From Actinomyces slackii (lineage in GTDB: Bacteria > Actinomycetota > Actinomycetes > Actinomycetales > Actinomycetaceae), in the NCBI RefSeq assembly GCF_900637295.1, contig NZ_LR134363.1, forward strand, positions 2,046,001-2,110,000: a DNA stretch of 64,000 bases. Reading direction: 5' to 3'. The translations under genes and the position numbers were made by a program. The first letter of the stretch is position 1. Every line of letters starts with the position of its first letter. Shown one piece after another: positions 42,170 to 50,856 of the stretch. Under the pieces are notes generated by a model. The model was given only the letters and a program-made list of their open reading frames with translations, ran no database searches and was not told the DNA's origin.

Positions 42170-43132
42170 TCACCCCGCCGGGCGGCGGGCCGTCAGGAGC
42201 TGGGCCAGGCCGTCCTCCGGCGGGGGCGGCGTGTCCCCGCCGAAGAGCGGGCACTGGGCCTGGAAGGCGCACCAGTCGCACAGGCGGGAGCGCTGGGGGC
42301 GGAAGTCCCCGTATCGGGCGCAGTCCTCCACCTCGTCCCAGATGCGGGAGACCTTGGTCTCCACGGACTCCAGCTCCAGAGTGTGGGGGTCGTGGGTCAG
42401 GGTGCGCCCGTCCTTGAGGTAGAGGAGCTGGAGTCGGGCCGGGGGGCGGCCGCGCAGGCGCCAGAGCACCAGGCCGTAGAAGCGCATCTGGAACAGGGCG
42501 TCCTGCATGTAGCGCGGGTGGGGGCTGCGGCCGGTCTTGTAGTCCACCACGCGCATGGCGCCGTTGGGGGCGATATCGAGGCGGTCGACGAATCCGCGCA
42601 GCAAGAGCCCGTCGGCGGTCTCGGTCTGAACAAAGAGCTCGCGCTCGGCCGGCTCCAGGCGCTCGGGATTCTCCAGGGCGAAGTAGGAGCCGATGAGGGC
42701 GCGCGCCTCACCCAACCAGGTCTCCACCTGCTCTGGGGCCTCGAAGAGCTCCATGACCCCGGGGTTCTTCTCCCGGTGGGCCTGCCACTGGCCGGGCAGG
42801 AGGCCCAGGGCGGCGTCCTGGGTGCGCTCAGGGGCGGGCAGATCGTAGAGGCGCTCCAGGACGCTGTGGACCACAGTGCCCTTGTGGGTGGCCAGGGAGC
42901 CCGGCTCTGGGAGGCGGTCCACGGTGCGCAGGCGGAACATGAGGGGGCACTGCATGAAGTCCTTGGCCCGCGACGGCGAGAGCGCCGCCCTGCGCCCGGA
43001 GCCCGGACGAGAGCCGGAGCCAGCCCCCTGAGCGGTCTGCTGCGCCTGTGACGAATCGGGGGAGTCGTGGGGGAGTGCCTCGAGCGAGGGGAGAGGGGCG
43101 TCCACGTTGGAGGAGATGGGCGACTGGCTCAT
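42170..43132 (-). CDS. RecB-like PD-(D/E)XK exonuclease with Fe-S cluster
   Basis: A 320-residue nuclease of the Cas4/AddB-like PD-(D/E)XK family. The catalytic core GFVDRLDIAPNGAMRVVDYKTG carries the Asp and the D-x-K pair. One Cys in FMQCPLMF and three in LCDWCAFQAQC form a likely [4Fe-4S] cluster. Homologues lie beside trmI and the Pup genes in most actinobacteria (compare Rv2119). The ATG at 43132 is chosen because TAGCGT lies seven bases before it (leaderless); the frame is open further upstream. Its last codons are duplicated at 41594-41621 beyond the toxin-antitoxin pair. Confidence 0.88.
   Translation of the reverse strand: MSQSPISSNVDAPLPSLEALPHDSPDSSQAQQTAQGAGSGSRPGSGRRAALSPSRAKDFMQCPLMFRLRTVDRLPEPGSLATHKGTVVHSVLERLYDLPAPERTQDAALGLLPGQWQAHREKNPGVMELFEAPEQVETWLGEARALIGSYFALENPERLEPAERELFVQTETADGLLLRGFVDRLDIAPNGAMRVVDYKTGRSPHPRYMQDALFQMRFYGLVLWRLRGRPPARLQLLYLKDGRTLTHDPHTLELESVETKVSRIWDEVEDCARYGDFRPQRSRLCDWCAFQAQCPLFGGDTPPPPEDGLAQLLTARRPAG
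42183..42210. repeat. 28-bp direct repeat, right copy (inside the recB-like 3' end)
   Basis: Partner of 41594-41621. It covers the final codons of the recB-like gene (AQLLTARR). The 589-bp unit between the copies carries only the toxin-antitoxin pair. Confidence 0.85.
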
Positions 43133-43332
43133 GGGCACGACGCTACCGCCGGGCCGAGGCGCAAGGGCGGCGTGGCTCGCCCCGTCCACAGATGGGCGGT
43201 GATGCGCGCTGAGGGCTCTGCCTGTGGTGCCCGACGAGCAGGCAGGCCTCGAGGCGCGACGAGACTCACGATAAGACTCCGGTTCAGGACCCTCCGTCTG
43301 AGCCCGCCCCTTCCCCCGGTAGTCTCGGGGCC

Positions 43333-44448
43333 ATGTCACCTGCAGCCCCCCGCGCCGGCGAATGGGTGCTGGGCAGAATCGGCGGTGCGCCCGTCGTCGT
43401 CGCCCCCACCTCCCTGCTGCTCGGCCTGCTCATCGCGGCCAGCTGGTACCCGCTGGTCTCCAGCGCCCTGAGCGGCCTTGGCCTGACCACGGTCCTGGGC
43501 GTCGTCGTCGCCACCGTTGCCGGGGTGGGAGTCTCCATCCTCCTTCACGAGCTCGCCCACGGCCTGACCGGCACACTTCTGGGCCGTCGGCCCAACCGCT
43601 ACGAGCTCTACCTGTGGGGCGGCCTGACCACCTTCGGCCGCGCCCCGGCCACCTGGACCCCCTGGAAGGACGCCGCCGTCTCCCTGTCGGGGCCCGCCAC
43701 CAACCTGGCCCTGTGGGCCGCCGGTCGCGCCCTCATCGAATCATCCTCCATCCCGCTGCCCGCCGCCTTCGCCATCTGGGCCCTGAGCTGGGTCAACCTC
43801 GCCCTGGCCATCTTCAACGCCCTGCCCGGACTGCCCCTGGACGGCGGGCACGCCCTGTCCGCCGCCATCGCCCAGCTCACCGGCAACCATCGCCTCGGGC
43901 TCACGACCGCCGCCTGGGGAGGCCTGGCCGTCGTCGCCGGGATCCTGTGGTGGTGGGTGATCGGGCCCCTCATCCTCGATGGCAGGCAGCCCAACACCTT
44001 CAACCTCATCATCGTGGCCATGATCTCCTGGTCCATCGGCTCGACCAGCTGGAGGATCCTGGGCCTGGGAGGCGGCTCGCGCGCCGCCCAGCGCCTCGAC
44101 CTGCGCCAGCTCGCCCGCCCTCTGGCCATCCTGCCCGCCGAGACCCCCATCAGCCAGGTGCGCGACCTCCTGGCCGGCGACGGCCTGGTCCTGGTGACCG
44201 ACGCCGACCAGCTCCTGGGCAGCATCGACCGGACCGGACTGCGCGAGGCAGGCCTGGCAGAGGCGCCCGGTCACGCAGGCGCCACCGCCGGGCAGGTCTG
44301 CACCGTCCTGCCCGCCGCCGCCATCACCACCGAGCTGACCGGCCCCGCGGCCGCCGAGGCCATGAGCAGGGCACGATCCGTCTCCCGCTGGCTCATCCTC
44401 GTGGAGGACGGCCGCGCCACCGGCGCCGTGCCCACCGGCGCGCGCTGA
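43333..44448 (+). CDS. M50-family site-2 protease-like membrane metalloprotease
   Basis: A 371-residue membrane protein with about six hydrophobic segments. The zinc site HELAH (about residue 73) and the second ligand motif NALPGLPLDGGHAL are both intact. The C-terminal part is CBS-like. Such proteases cut transmembrane substrates, but targets here are unknown. TAGTCT lies seven bases before the ATG with no ribosome site, so it is probably leaderless. It is divergent from the recB-like gene; this pair is conserved next to trmI in many actinobacteria. Confidence 0.88.
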   Translation: MSPAAPRAGEWVLGRIGGAPVVVAPTSLLLGLLIAASWYPLVSSALSGLGLTTVLGVVVATVAGVGVSILLHELAHGLTGTLLGRRPNRYELYLWGGLTTFGRAPATWTPWKDAAVSLSGPATNLALWAAGRALIESSSIPLPAAFAIWALSWVNLALAIFNALPGLPLDGGHALSAAIAQLTGNHRLGLTTAAWGGLAVVAGILWWWVIGPLILDGRQPNTFNLIIVAMISWSIGSTSWRILGLGGGSRAAQRLDLRQLARPLAILPAETPISQVRDLLAGDGLVLVTDADQLLGSIDRTGLREAGLAEAPGHAGATAGQVCTVLPAAAITTELTGPAAAEAMSRARSVSRWLILVEDGRATGAVPTGAR

Positions 44449-44573
44449 GCCGCGGGCGGGCCCCGACGCTTCTGCCATCGCGCCGTGCAGCGCCCTGCGG
44501 GCTGCGCCGACCGGTCGGTAGTACCGTGTTCACCCGAATCAACCGGTCCGCCCGTCCGCACTGAAAGACCTCC

Positions 44574-45800
44574 ATGACCCCCTCGCGCCCCGCGCCCGAG
44601 GCCGCGATCACCGTGAGCCTCATCCTCGCCCTGGCTGTCCAGAGCGCCGTGCCGCCCTTCGCCACGGACATGTACTCCCCGGCCTTCCCCCAGGTCGCCA
44701 ACGAGCTGGGCGCCAGCGCCGCCGCCGTGGGATTCACGCTGACCGCCTTCTTCATCGGCATGGGGGTGGGCCAGGTGCTCGGCGGCACCGCCTCCGACCA
44801 GTGGGGACGGCGCCTGCCCATGATCACCGGCGGGCTCGTGTGCACCATCGGCTCCATCATCTGCGCCTTGGCCCCGGGCATCTCCCTCCTCATCGCCGGC
44901 CGGCTCCTCCAAGGCCTGGGCGGGGGAGTGGCCTCCGTGGTGGGGCGTGCCGTCCTGGTGGACGTGGCCCACGGTGATCGGCTGGCCCGGATCATGTCCG
45001 TGCTCATGGCAGTGGTCGGCCTGGCTCCCATGATCGCGCCCGTCGCCGGCGGGGCAGTCCTGTCGGTGGCCGATTGGCGGGCCATCTTCTGGAGCCTGGC
45101 CGGGTTCGGGGTGTTCATGATGGCCATGGCCGCCCTCCTCATCCCCGAGACCCTGCCCCCTGACGAGCGCGCCAGCGGGGGCCTGCGCCGATTCGCCACG
45201 GGCTTCGCCGAGCTGGTCGCGCACAGGCGCTTCATGGGCTACCTGCTGACCTCCTCATGCTCCGGCTTCGCCATGTTCGCCTACGTCTCGGCCTCCTCCT
45301 TCGTCCTGCAGGAGATGAAGGGCCTGACCCCCATGCAGTACTCCGTGTTCTTCGCCTGCACCGCCGGCTCCAACATGCTCATGGCCATCCTCAACTCCAG
45401 GCTCGTGGGCCGCTACCGGCCCCGACGGCTCATCGCGGTGGGACTGAGCATGTCCGCGCTGGGCATCACCGTGGTCACCGTGAGCGTGCTCGCCCTGGGC
45501 GTGGCGCTCATCCCGCTGTGCCTGGGATTCGTGGTGACCATGGCGGCGCAGGGATTCGTCTTCGGCAACGCCAGTGCCCTCGCCCTGGGAGAGGTGCGGC
45601 ATGTGGCCGGGGCGGCCAGCGCCATGCTCGGCGTCGCCCAGGCCATCGCCATGGGCATCTCCGCGCCACTGGCCAGCTCCGGGGGCGGGGACAGCGCCAT
45701 CCCCATGGTGGTGGTCATGCTCATGGGCATCACCGGGGCGTGGTGCGCCTACACCCTGGCCGGGAGGGCCGGGCACAGCCGCCGCCTGCCCGCCGCCTGA
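44574..45800 (+). CDS. Bcr/CflA-family MFS multidrug transporter
   Basis: A 408-residue 12-segment major facilitator. DMYSPAFPQVANELGASAAAVGFTLTAFFIG and GGTASDQWGRRLPMI, then RLLQGLGGGVASVVGRAVLVD are hallmark Bcr/CflA segments. It should export drugs such as bicyclomycin or chloramphenicol. It stands between the M50 protease and trmI, which are usually neighbours, so it looks inserted into the conserved locus. TACCGT at 44522-44527 is a weak -10 candidate. Confidence 0.9.
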   Translation: MTPSRPAPEAAITVSLILALAVQSAVPPFATDMYSPAFPQVANELGASAAAVGFTLTAFFIGMGVGQVLGGTASDQWGRRLPMITGGLVCTIGSIICALAPGISLLIAGRLLQGLGGGVASVVGRAVLVDVAHGDRLARIMSVLMAVVGLAPMIAPVAGGAVLSVADWRAIFWSLAGFGVFMMAMAALLIPETLPPDERASGGLRRFATGFAELVAHRRFMGYLLTSSCSGFAMFAYVSASSFVLQEMKGLTPMQYSVFFACTAGSNMLMAILNSRLVGRYRPRRLIAVGLSMSALGITVVTVSVLALGVALIPLCLGFVVTMAAQGFVFGNASALALGEVRHVAGAASAMLGVAQAIAMGISAPLASSGGGDSAIPMVVVMLMGITGAWCAYTLAGRAGHSRRLPAA

Positions 45801-45998
45801 GGCGGACCCGGGTGGTCGAGGCGTCCATGGTGCTCCGCAGTGCTCGCGGTGTCCACGGTGAACACTTTTAACGATCGGCAGCATGCGCCCCGATTGTGAG
45901 TACGCAGGTCAGAGCACAGTTACTTGACGATACTTGCGAGCGAGCGCCGGCAAAGCTGTTCACGGTGGACAACTACGGGCGCGCATACACTTCTCCCG

Positions 45999-47123
45999 AT
46001 GACCATGACACCAAGCGCCAGCCCTGACGAGATCCACGACAAGTCCGGTGAGTCCAGCGAACCCGGCGACCAGCCCGCGCCGCGCACGCTGAGCCAGGAG
46101 ATTCTGGGCCAGGCAGGCCGGCGCGGGCCCTTCCGCTATGGTGAGCGCATCCAGGTCACCGACTCCAAGGGCCGCAAGAACACCTTCGTCCTCGATGAGC
46201 GCGGCTACTTCCAGTCCGTGCGCGGCTCCTTCCACCACCGAGACGTCGTGGGACTCCAGGAGGGCAGCGTCATCACCACCGAGTCCGGTCACGAGCTGCT
46301 GCTCCTGCGCCCCCTGCTGGCCGATTACGTCCTGTCCATGCCCCGCGGCGCCCAGGTGGTCTACGCCAAGGACTCCGGTCAGATCATCGCCCTGGGGGAC
46401 ATCTTCCCGGGGGCCAGAGTCCTGGAGGCGGGCGTGGGCTCGGGAGCCCTGACCATGAACCTGCTCTCCGCCATCGGTGAGTCCGGCCACCTGCTGTCCA
46501 TTGAGCGCCGGGAGGACTTCGCCCGGATCGCGGCCTCCAATGTGGACTCGTGGTTCGGCGGGCACCACCCCGCCTGGGAGCTGCGCGCCGGGGACTTCGC
46601 CGAGGTCGTCGCCGCCCATGTGGAGCCCGCCAGCATCGACCGCGTGGTCCTGGACATGCTGGCCCCCTGGGAGAACATCGAGGCCGCCGCGCGCGCCCTG
46701 GCGCCCGGCGGGGTCTTCCTGGCCTATGTCGCCACCGTCACCCAGCTCTCGCGCACTGTGGAGGCCCTGCGCCACTGCGGCCTGTTCACCGAGCCGGAGT
46801 CCTGGGAGTCCATGGTGCGGACGTGGAACGTCGACGGTCTGGCGGTGCGCCCCGACCACCGCATGGTGGCCCACACCGGCTTCCTGCTCTCGGCCCGGCG
46901 CCTGGCCGCAGGCTCGGCGCCCCTGACCCGCAAGCGCCCGCCCGCCCGGGGGGCCTATGACGAGGGCGGGTACTGGCTGCCCGAGGACGTCAAGGAGCGC
47001 ACGAGCACCGATAAGAAGGTCCGCCGCGTCCTGCGCGACTGTCGCGCCAAGCAGCCCGAGGACGCCACCCCCGTGCTCCCCGCGGGCGCGGCGCCACGGC
47101 AGAGCGAGTCCCATCATGACTGA
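45999..47123 (+). CDS. trmI: tRNA (adenine(58)-N1)-methyltransferase
   Basis: A 374-residue class I SAM methyltransferase that makes m1A58 in the T loop of tRNA. The N-terminal domain has the RGPFRYGERIQVTDSKGRK segment. The Rossmann motifs GARVLEAGVGSGALTMNLL, LSIERREDFARIA and RVVLDMLAPWENI follow. TACACT lies seven bases before the ATG at 45999, so a leaderless start is likely. A gene beginning eight bases before its end (arc) suggests it heads the trmI-arc-dop-pup-pafA operon. Confidence 0.93.
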   Translation: MTMTPSASPDEIHDKSGESSEPGDQPAPRTLSQEILGQAGRRGPFRYGERIQVTDSKGRKNTFVLDERGYFQSVRGSFHHRDVVGLQEGSVITTESGHELLLLRPLLADYVLSMPRGAQVVYAKDSGQIIALGDIFPGARVLEAGVGSGALTMNLLSAIGESGHLLSIERREDFARIAASNVDSWFGGHHPAWELRAGDFAEVVAAHVEPASIDRVVLDMLAPWENIEAAARALAPGGVFLAYVATVTQLSRTVEALRHCGLFTEPESWESMVRTWNVDGLAVRPDHRMVAHTGFLLSARRLAAGSAPLTRKRPPARGAYDEGGYWLPEDVKERTSTDKKVRRVLRDCRAKQPEDATPVLPAGAAPRQSESHHD

Positions 47124-48813
47124 CACCGGCCAGACCAGCCTCCAGGGTGGCCAGGGGGAGCGCGAGCCGCAGCTCCTGGGCCTGCCCGACCGCGACTTCG
47201 CCGCCCACCAGCTGCGCGAGGCCCGCGCCGAGGCGGTGAGCCTGGGCGCCAAGAACGAGCGCCTTGTGGCGGCCCTGACCGCGGCGCGCGAGCGCATCGC
47301 CGAGCTCGGCTCCCAGCTCGACGCCGCGACCCTCCCCCCGGCCACCCTCGGCCTGCTCATCAGCGCCCCCGCGGGTGCCGGGGCCTCCGGGGACACCGCC
47401 GAGCCCTCCCGAGCCGAGCGCCCTCGCGAGGCGGGGGTGAGTCTGGCCGGCCGCCCCATGCGCCTGGGCGTCCACCCCGGCGTGCCCGACGAGGACCTGA
47501 CGGTGGGGCGACTCGTGGCAGTCAACGACCAGATGCTCATCGTCGGCACCCTCCCGCCTCCTGAGACCGGGGAGGCCGTCACCCTGGAGGAGACCCTGGA
47601 CGCCACCCGCGTCCTGGCCACCACCGGCTCGGGCTCGGCCCGCATCCTGACCCTGGCCGGGCACCTGGACCCCGCCGACCTCCAGCCGGGCGACACCCTG
47701 GCCGCCGACCTGCGGGCCGATGTGGCCACCGCCCTGATCGAGCGCACGAGCGTCGAGCAGCTCGTGGTCTCCGAGACCCCGGACGTCTCCTGGGACGACA
47801 TCGGCGGGCTGGGGCCCCAGATCGAGGAGATCCGCGACGCCCTGGAGCTGCCCTTCACCCATCCCGGCCTCTACCGCTCCTACGGCCTGCGCGCCCCCAA
47901 GGGCCTGCTCCTCTACGGCCCTCCGGGCTGCGGCAAGACTCTCATCGCCAAGGCGGTGGCCACCTCCCTGGCCTCGGGCACCAGCGGGCGCCAGGCCGCC
48001 TTCCTCAACATCAAGGGCCCCGAGCTGCTCAGCAAGTTCGTCGGCGAGACCGAGCGCCAGATCCGAGCCATCTTCGACCAGGCCCGCAAGGTCGCTGCCG
48101 AGGACCGCCCCGTCGTCGTGTTCTTCGATGAGATGGAGGCCCTGTTCCGCACCCGCGGATCGGGAGTCTCCAGCGATGTGGAGACCATGATCGTCCCCCA
48201 GGTCCTGGCGGAGATCGACGGGGTGGAGGACCTGCGCAATGTCGTCATCATCGGGGCCTCCAACCGGGAGGACATGATCGACCCGGCCGTCCTGCGCCCC
48301 GGTCGCCTGGATGTGACGATCCGCATCGAGCGCCCCGACGCCGTTGGAGCCCAGGAGATCCTGTCCAAGCACCTGACCGCGGAGCTCCCCCTGGCGCCCG
48401 AGGAGCTGGCCGCCCATGGCGGGGACCGCGAGGCCACTGCCGCGGCCATGCGCCGTGCCGCCGTGGCGGCGCTCTATGAGCGCAGCCCCGCCACCGCTGT
48501 TCTGGAGGTGGTCTACGCCGACGCCACTCGACACACCCTCCACCTGGGGGATCTGGTCAGCGGGGCCATGCTGGCCGCTGTCGTCGCCCGGGCCAAGACC
48601 GCCTCCATCAAGGCCGAGCTGGCCGGGGAGCCGGGGGGCCTGAGCACGGCGCGCGTCCTGGAGGCGGTGGCGCTTCAGGCCCGCCGCAGCGAGGAGATCA
48701 CCGGGGCGACGACGCCGGAGGGCTGGACCCGGCTGCTGGGCGGCCGAGGCGCGGCCGTGCGCAGCGTGCGCCGCCTGGCCGCCGGTGGAGCCGATCGGCA
48801 GGACGCGCCATGA
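47116..48813 (+). CDS. arc: ARC/Mpa-type AAA ATPase of the Pup system
   Basis: A 565-residue hexameric AAA ATPase that recognises Pup-tagged proteins. In order: N-terminal coiled coil (DFAAHQLREARAEAVSLGAKNERLVAALTAARERIAELGSQLDAA in register), two OB domains, and an AAA module with Walker A GPPGCGKTL (about 268), Walker B VVFFDEMEALF (about 334) and sensor/Arg finger region ASNREDMIDPAVLRPGRLD. The C-terminus ends in ADRQDAP; the Gln-Tyr-Leu tail that docks mycobacterial Mpa to the 20S proteasome is absent. It overlaps trmI by 8 bases and dop by ATGA. The lack of docking fits the lack of proteasome genes here. Confidence 0.93.
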   Translation: MTDTGQTSLQGGQGEREPQLLGLPDRDFAAHQLREARAEAVSLGAKNERLVAALTAARERIAELGSQLDAATLPPATLGLLISAPAGAGASGDTAEPSRAERPREAGVSLAGRPMRLGVHPGVPDEDLTVGRLVAVNDQMLIVGTLPPPETGEAVTLEETLDATRVLATTGSGSARILTLAGHLDPADLQPGDTLAADLRADVATALIERTSVEQLVVSETPDVSWDDIGGLGPQIEEIRDALELPFTHPGLYRSYGLRAPKGLLLYGPPGCGKTLIAKAVATSLASGTSGRQAAFLNIKGPELLSKFVGETERQIRAIFDQARKVAAEDRPVVVFFDEMEALFRTRGSGVSSDVETMIVPQVLAEIDGVEDLRNVVIIGASNREDMIDPAVLRPGRLDVTIRIERPDAVGAQEILSKHLTAELPLAPEELAAHGGDREATAAAMRRAAVAALYERSPATAVLEVVYADATRHTLHLGDLVSGAMLAAVVARAKTASIKAELAGEPGGLSTARVLEAVALQARRSEEITGATTPEGWTRLLGGRGAAVRSVRRLAAGGADRQDAP

Positions 48814-50579
48814 GGGCGGGCCCGATCCGCCGGCCGGTGGGCCTGGAGACCGAGTTCGGCGTCCTGCGCCCCGGTGAGCCGGGGGCCAACGCCGTGGAGA
48901 TGTCCACGCAGATCGTGGGCGCCTACGCCGACATCTCCCGCCAGGGCCTGACCGACGCCCTTGGGGACCCTGCCCCGCCGGCGCACTGGGACTATGAGGG
49001 GGAGGACCCCCTGGCCGACCTTCGCGGTGGGCGCCTGGCCAGGGCCGCGGCCCACCCCAGTCAGCTCACCGACAACCCCTGGCTCCCGGCCCCCTCGCCC
49101 GACGCCGACCCCGGCCTGACCGACTCCACAGGAGTCGATCCGGGCGCCCGGATCGCCCCCGGCGGATCGGCGGGGTCGGTCGGGTCGGGGCCCGACCAGG
49201 CGCGGCCACCATGGGGGATGCGGCCCCGCCCCAGCGTCGCCGAGGCCGCCCTCCCACGGGCCGCGGGCGCCGTCCTGACCAACGGGGCCCGTCTCTACGT
49301 GGATCACGCCCACCCCGAGTACTCCTCGCCCGAGGTCCTCACCCCCCGCGACGCCCTCATCTGGGACCGCGCCGGTGAGGTCATCGCCCGGCGCGCCATG
49401 GAGGCCCACGCGAGGGCGGGCGGCCCCGGCGGGGAGATCGTCCTGTACAAGAACAATGTGGACGGCAAGGGCGCGGCCTACGGCTCCCACGAGAACTACC
49501 TGCTCCAGCGCGACCTGCCGCTCGAGGACATCGCCCGGGTCCTCACGCCCTTCCTGGTCACCCGGCCGATCATCGCCGGGGCCGGGCGCGTGGGCATCGG
49601 CCAGCGCAGCCAGACCCCCGGCTTCCAGATCAGCCAGCGCGCCGACTACGTCGAGTCCCCCATCGGCCTTCAGACCACCTTCAACCGCCCCATCATCAAT
49701 ACCCGCGACGAGCCCCATGCCGATGCCCGGCGATGGCGGCGCCTCCATGTCATCAACGGGGACGCCAACCGCTTCGACGTCCCCATCTACCTCAAGGTCG
49801 CCTCCACCAGCCTGGTCCTGTGGTGCCTGGAGCGCCTCCACTCCCGCGGCGAGGGCCTGGGCCCTCTGGCGCGCCTGGAGCTCAGCGGGGACGCCGTCGC
49901 CGAGCAGTGGGCGCTGTCACATGACACCTCCCTGCGCCACGAGCTGGCCACCGTGTCAGGTCCTCGCAGCGCCCTGGACATCCAGCGGGCCTTCCTCTAT
50001 GCCGTGCGCCAGGCCATTGCCGAGGAGCAGGCCCAGGACCACGAGCCGCTCAACGGTGGTGTCACCGCGTCCGGGGAGGTCATGGAGGCCCTCGACCTGT
50101 GGCTGGAGACCCTGGATGCCCTGGAGCAGTGGGCGGCCGACGGCACCGGGGCGGCGCCCGCCCTCGTCGAGTGGGTGGCCAAGCTGGAGCTGTGCCAGGG
50201 CCTTCGCGCCCGCACGGGCTCGTCCTGGGCCGATCCTCGTCTGGCAGCACTGGACATCCAGTGGGCCGATCTGCGCCCGGGCCGCTCGGTGATCCACGCC
50301 CTCGATGCGGCCGGCCGCATCCGCCGCCTCGTCACGCCACAGGAGGTGGAGGCTGCTGCCGACTCACCGCCGTCGGGCACGCGCGCCGCCATTCGAGGGG
50401 CCGCCATCGCCCAGCATGCCGCTGTCGTGGGCGCCTCGTGGACCTCGGTGGTCCTGGATCTGCCAGGTCGCCCCGATCTGATGCGCCTGGCCCTGCCTGA
50501 CAGTGTTGCTGTCACCGCCGATGAGACAGCCGCCATGAACCAGGAGATTGGCCGCGCGACCCGTCCTGGGGGAGACTGA
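48810..50579 (+). CDS. dop: Pup deamidase/depupylase
   Basis: A 589-residue enzyme of the glutamine-synthetase-like Pup-ligase family. It opens with RRPVGLETEFGV carrying the catalytic Glu residues, and has the conserved segments LYVDHAHPEYSSPE, LYKNNVDGKGAAYGSHENYL and INTRDEPHADA. It converts the C-terminal Gln of Pup to Glu and removes Pup from targets. An extra low-complexity stretch at about residues 90-140 (Pro/Gly/Ser-rich) enlarges the Dop-loop region beyond the usual size. It overlaps arc (ATGA) and precedes pup by about 80 bases. Confidence 0.95.
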   Translation: MRAGPIRRPVGLETEFGVLRPGEPGANAVEMSTQIVGAYADISRQGLTDALGDPAPPAHWDYEGEDPLADLRGGRLARAAAHPSQLTDNPWLPAPSPDADPGLTDSTGVDPGARIAPGGSAGSVGSGPDQARPPWGMRPRPSVAEAALPRAAGAVLTNGARLYVDHAHPEYSSPEVLTPRDALIWDRAGEVIARRAMEAHARAGGPGGEIVLYKNNVDGKGAAYGSHENYLLQRDLPLEDIARVLTPFLVTRPIIAGAGRVGIGQRSQTPGFQISQRADYVESPIGLQTTFNRPIINTRDEPHADARRWRRLHVINGDANRFDVPIYLKVASTSLVLWCLERLHSRGEGLGPLARLELSGDAVAEQWALSHDTSLRHELATVSGPRSALDIQRAFLYAVRQAIAEEQAQDHEPLNGGVTASGEVMEALDLWLETLDALEQWAADGTGAAPALVEWVAKLELCQGLRARTGSSWADPRLAALDIQWADLRPGRSVIHALDAAGRIRRLVTPQEVEAAADSPPSGTRAAIRGAAIAQHAAVVGASWTSVVLDLPGRPDLMRLALPDSVAVTADETAAMNQEIGRATRPGGD

Positions 50580-50661
50580 GGCCAACCCGCGTTGCGCAAT
50601 GGGGACCTGTCCCCGGCTCGGCGCCGGCACAACAACCAGGCAGGCCAGAAAGGACAGGCAC

Positions 50662-50856
50662 ATGGCGCAGACAGCGGGACAGGGCTTCGCCCACCCCCAG
50701 GATGCCGGCCCGCAGGACACCGGCCCCGGTGCCCTCGGGGGCGCGGGCCAGGCTCAGGTCGCCGGTGTTGACGCGATCCTCGACGAGATCGATGCCGTGA
50801 TCGAGACCAATGCGGCGGCCTTCGTCCAGGGCTTCGTCCAGAAGGGCGGCCAATGA
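50662..50856 (+). CDS. pup: prokaryotic ubiquitin-like protein Pup
   Basis: A 64-residue protein ending FVQKGGQ. The C-terminal Gln means Dop must deamidate it before ligation. The ARC-binding helix is VDAILDEIDAVIETNAAAFV (about 36-55). The N-terminal 30 residues are Gly/Gln/Ala/Pro and the only Lys is K61. The usual Glu/Asp-rich central part is weaker than in mycobacterial Pup. AAGGACAGG lies before the ATG at 50662. The stop overlaps the pafA start (ATGA), leaving no space for prcB and prcA. Confidence 0.95.
   Translation: MAQTAGQGFAHPQDAGPQDTGPGALGGAGQAQVAGVDAILDEIDAVIETNAAAFVQGFVQKGGQ

Noticed and set aside
45849-45971. Near-inverted repeats GTCCACGGTGAAC and GTTCACGGTGGAC upstream of trmI
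   Set aside because: They match with one central mismatch but are over 90 bases apart with no linked motif; possibly chance, so not called an operator.
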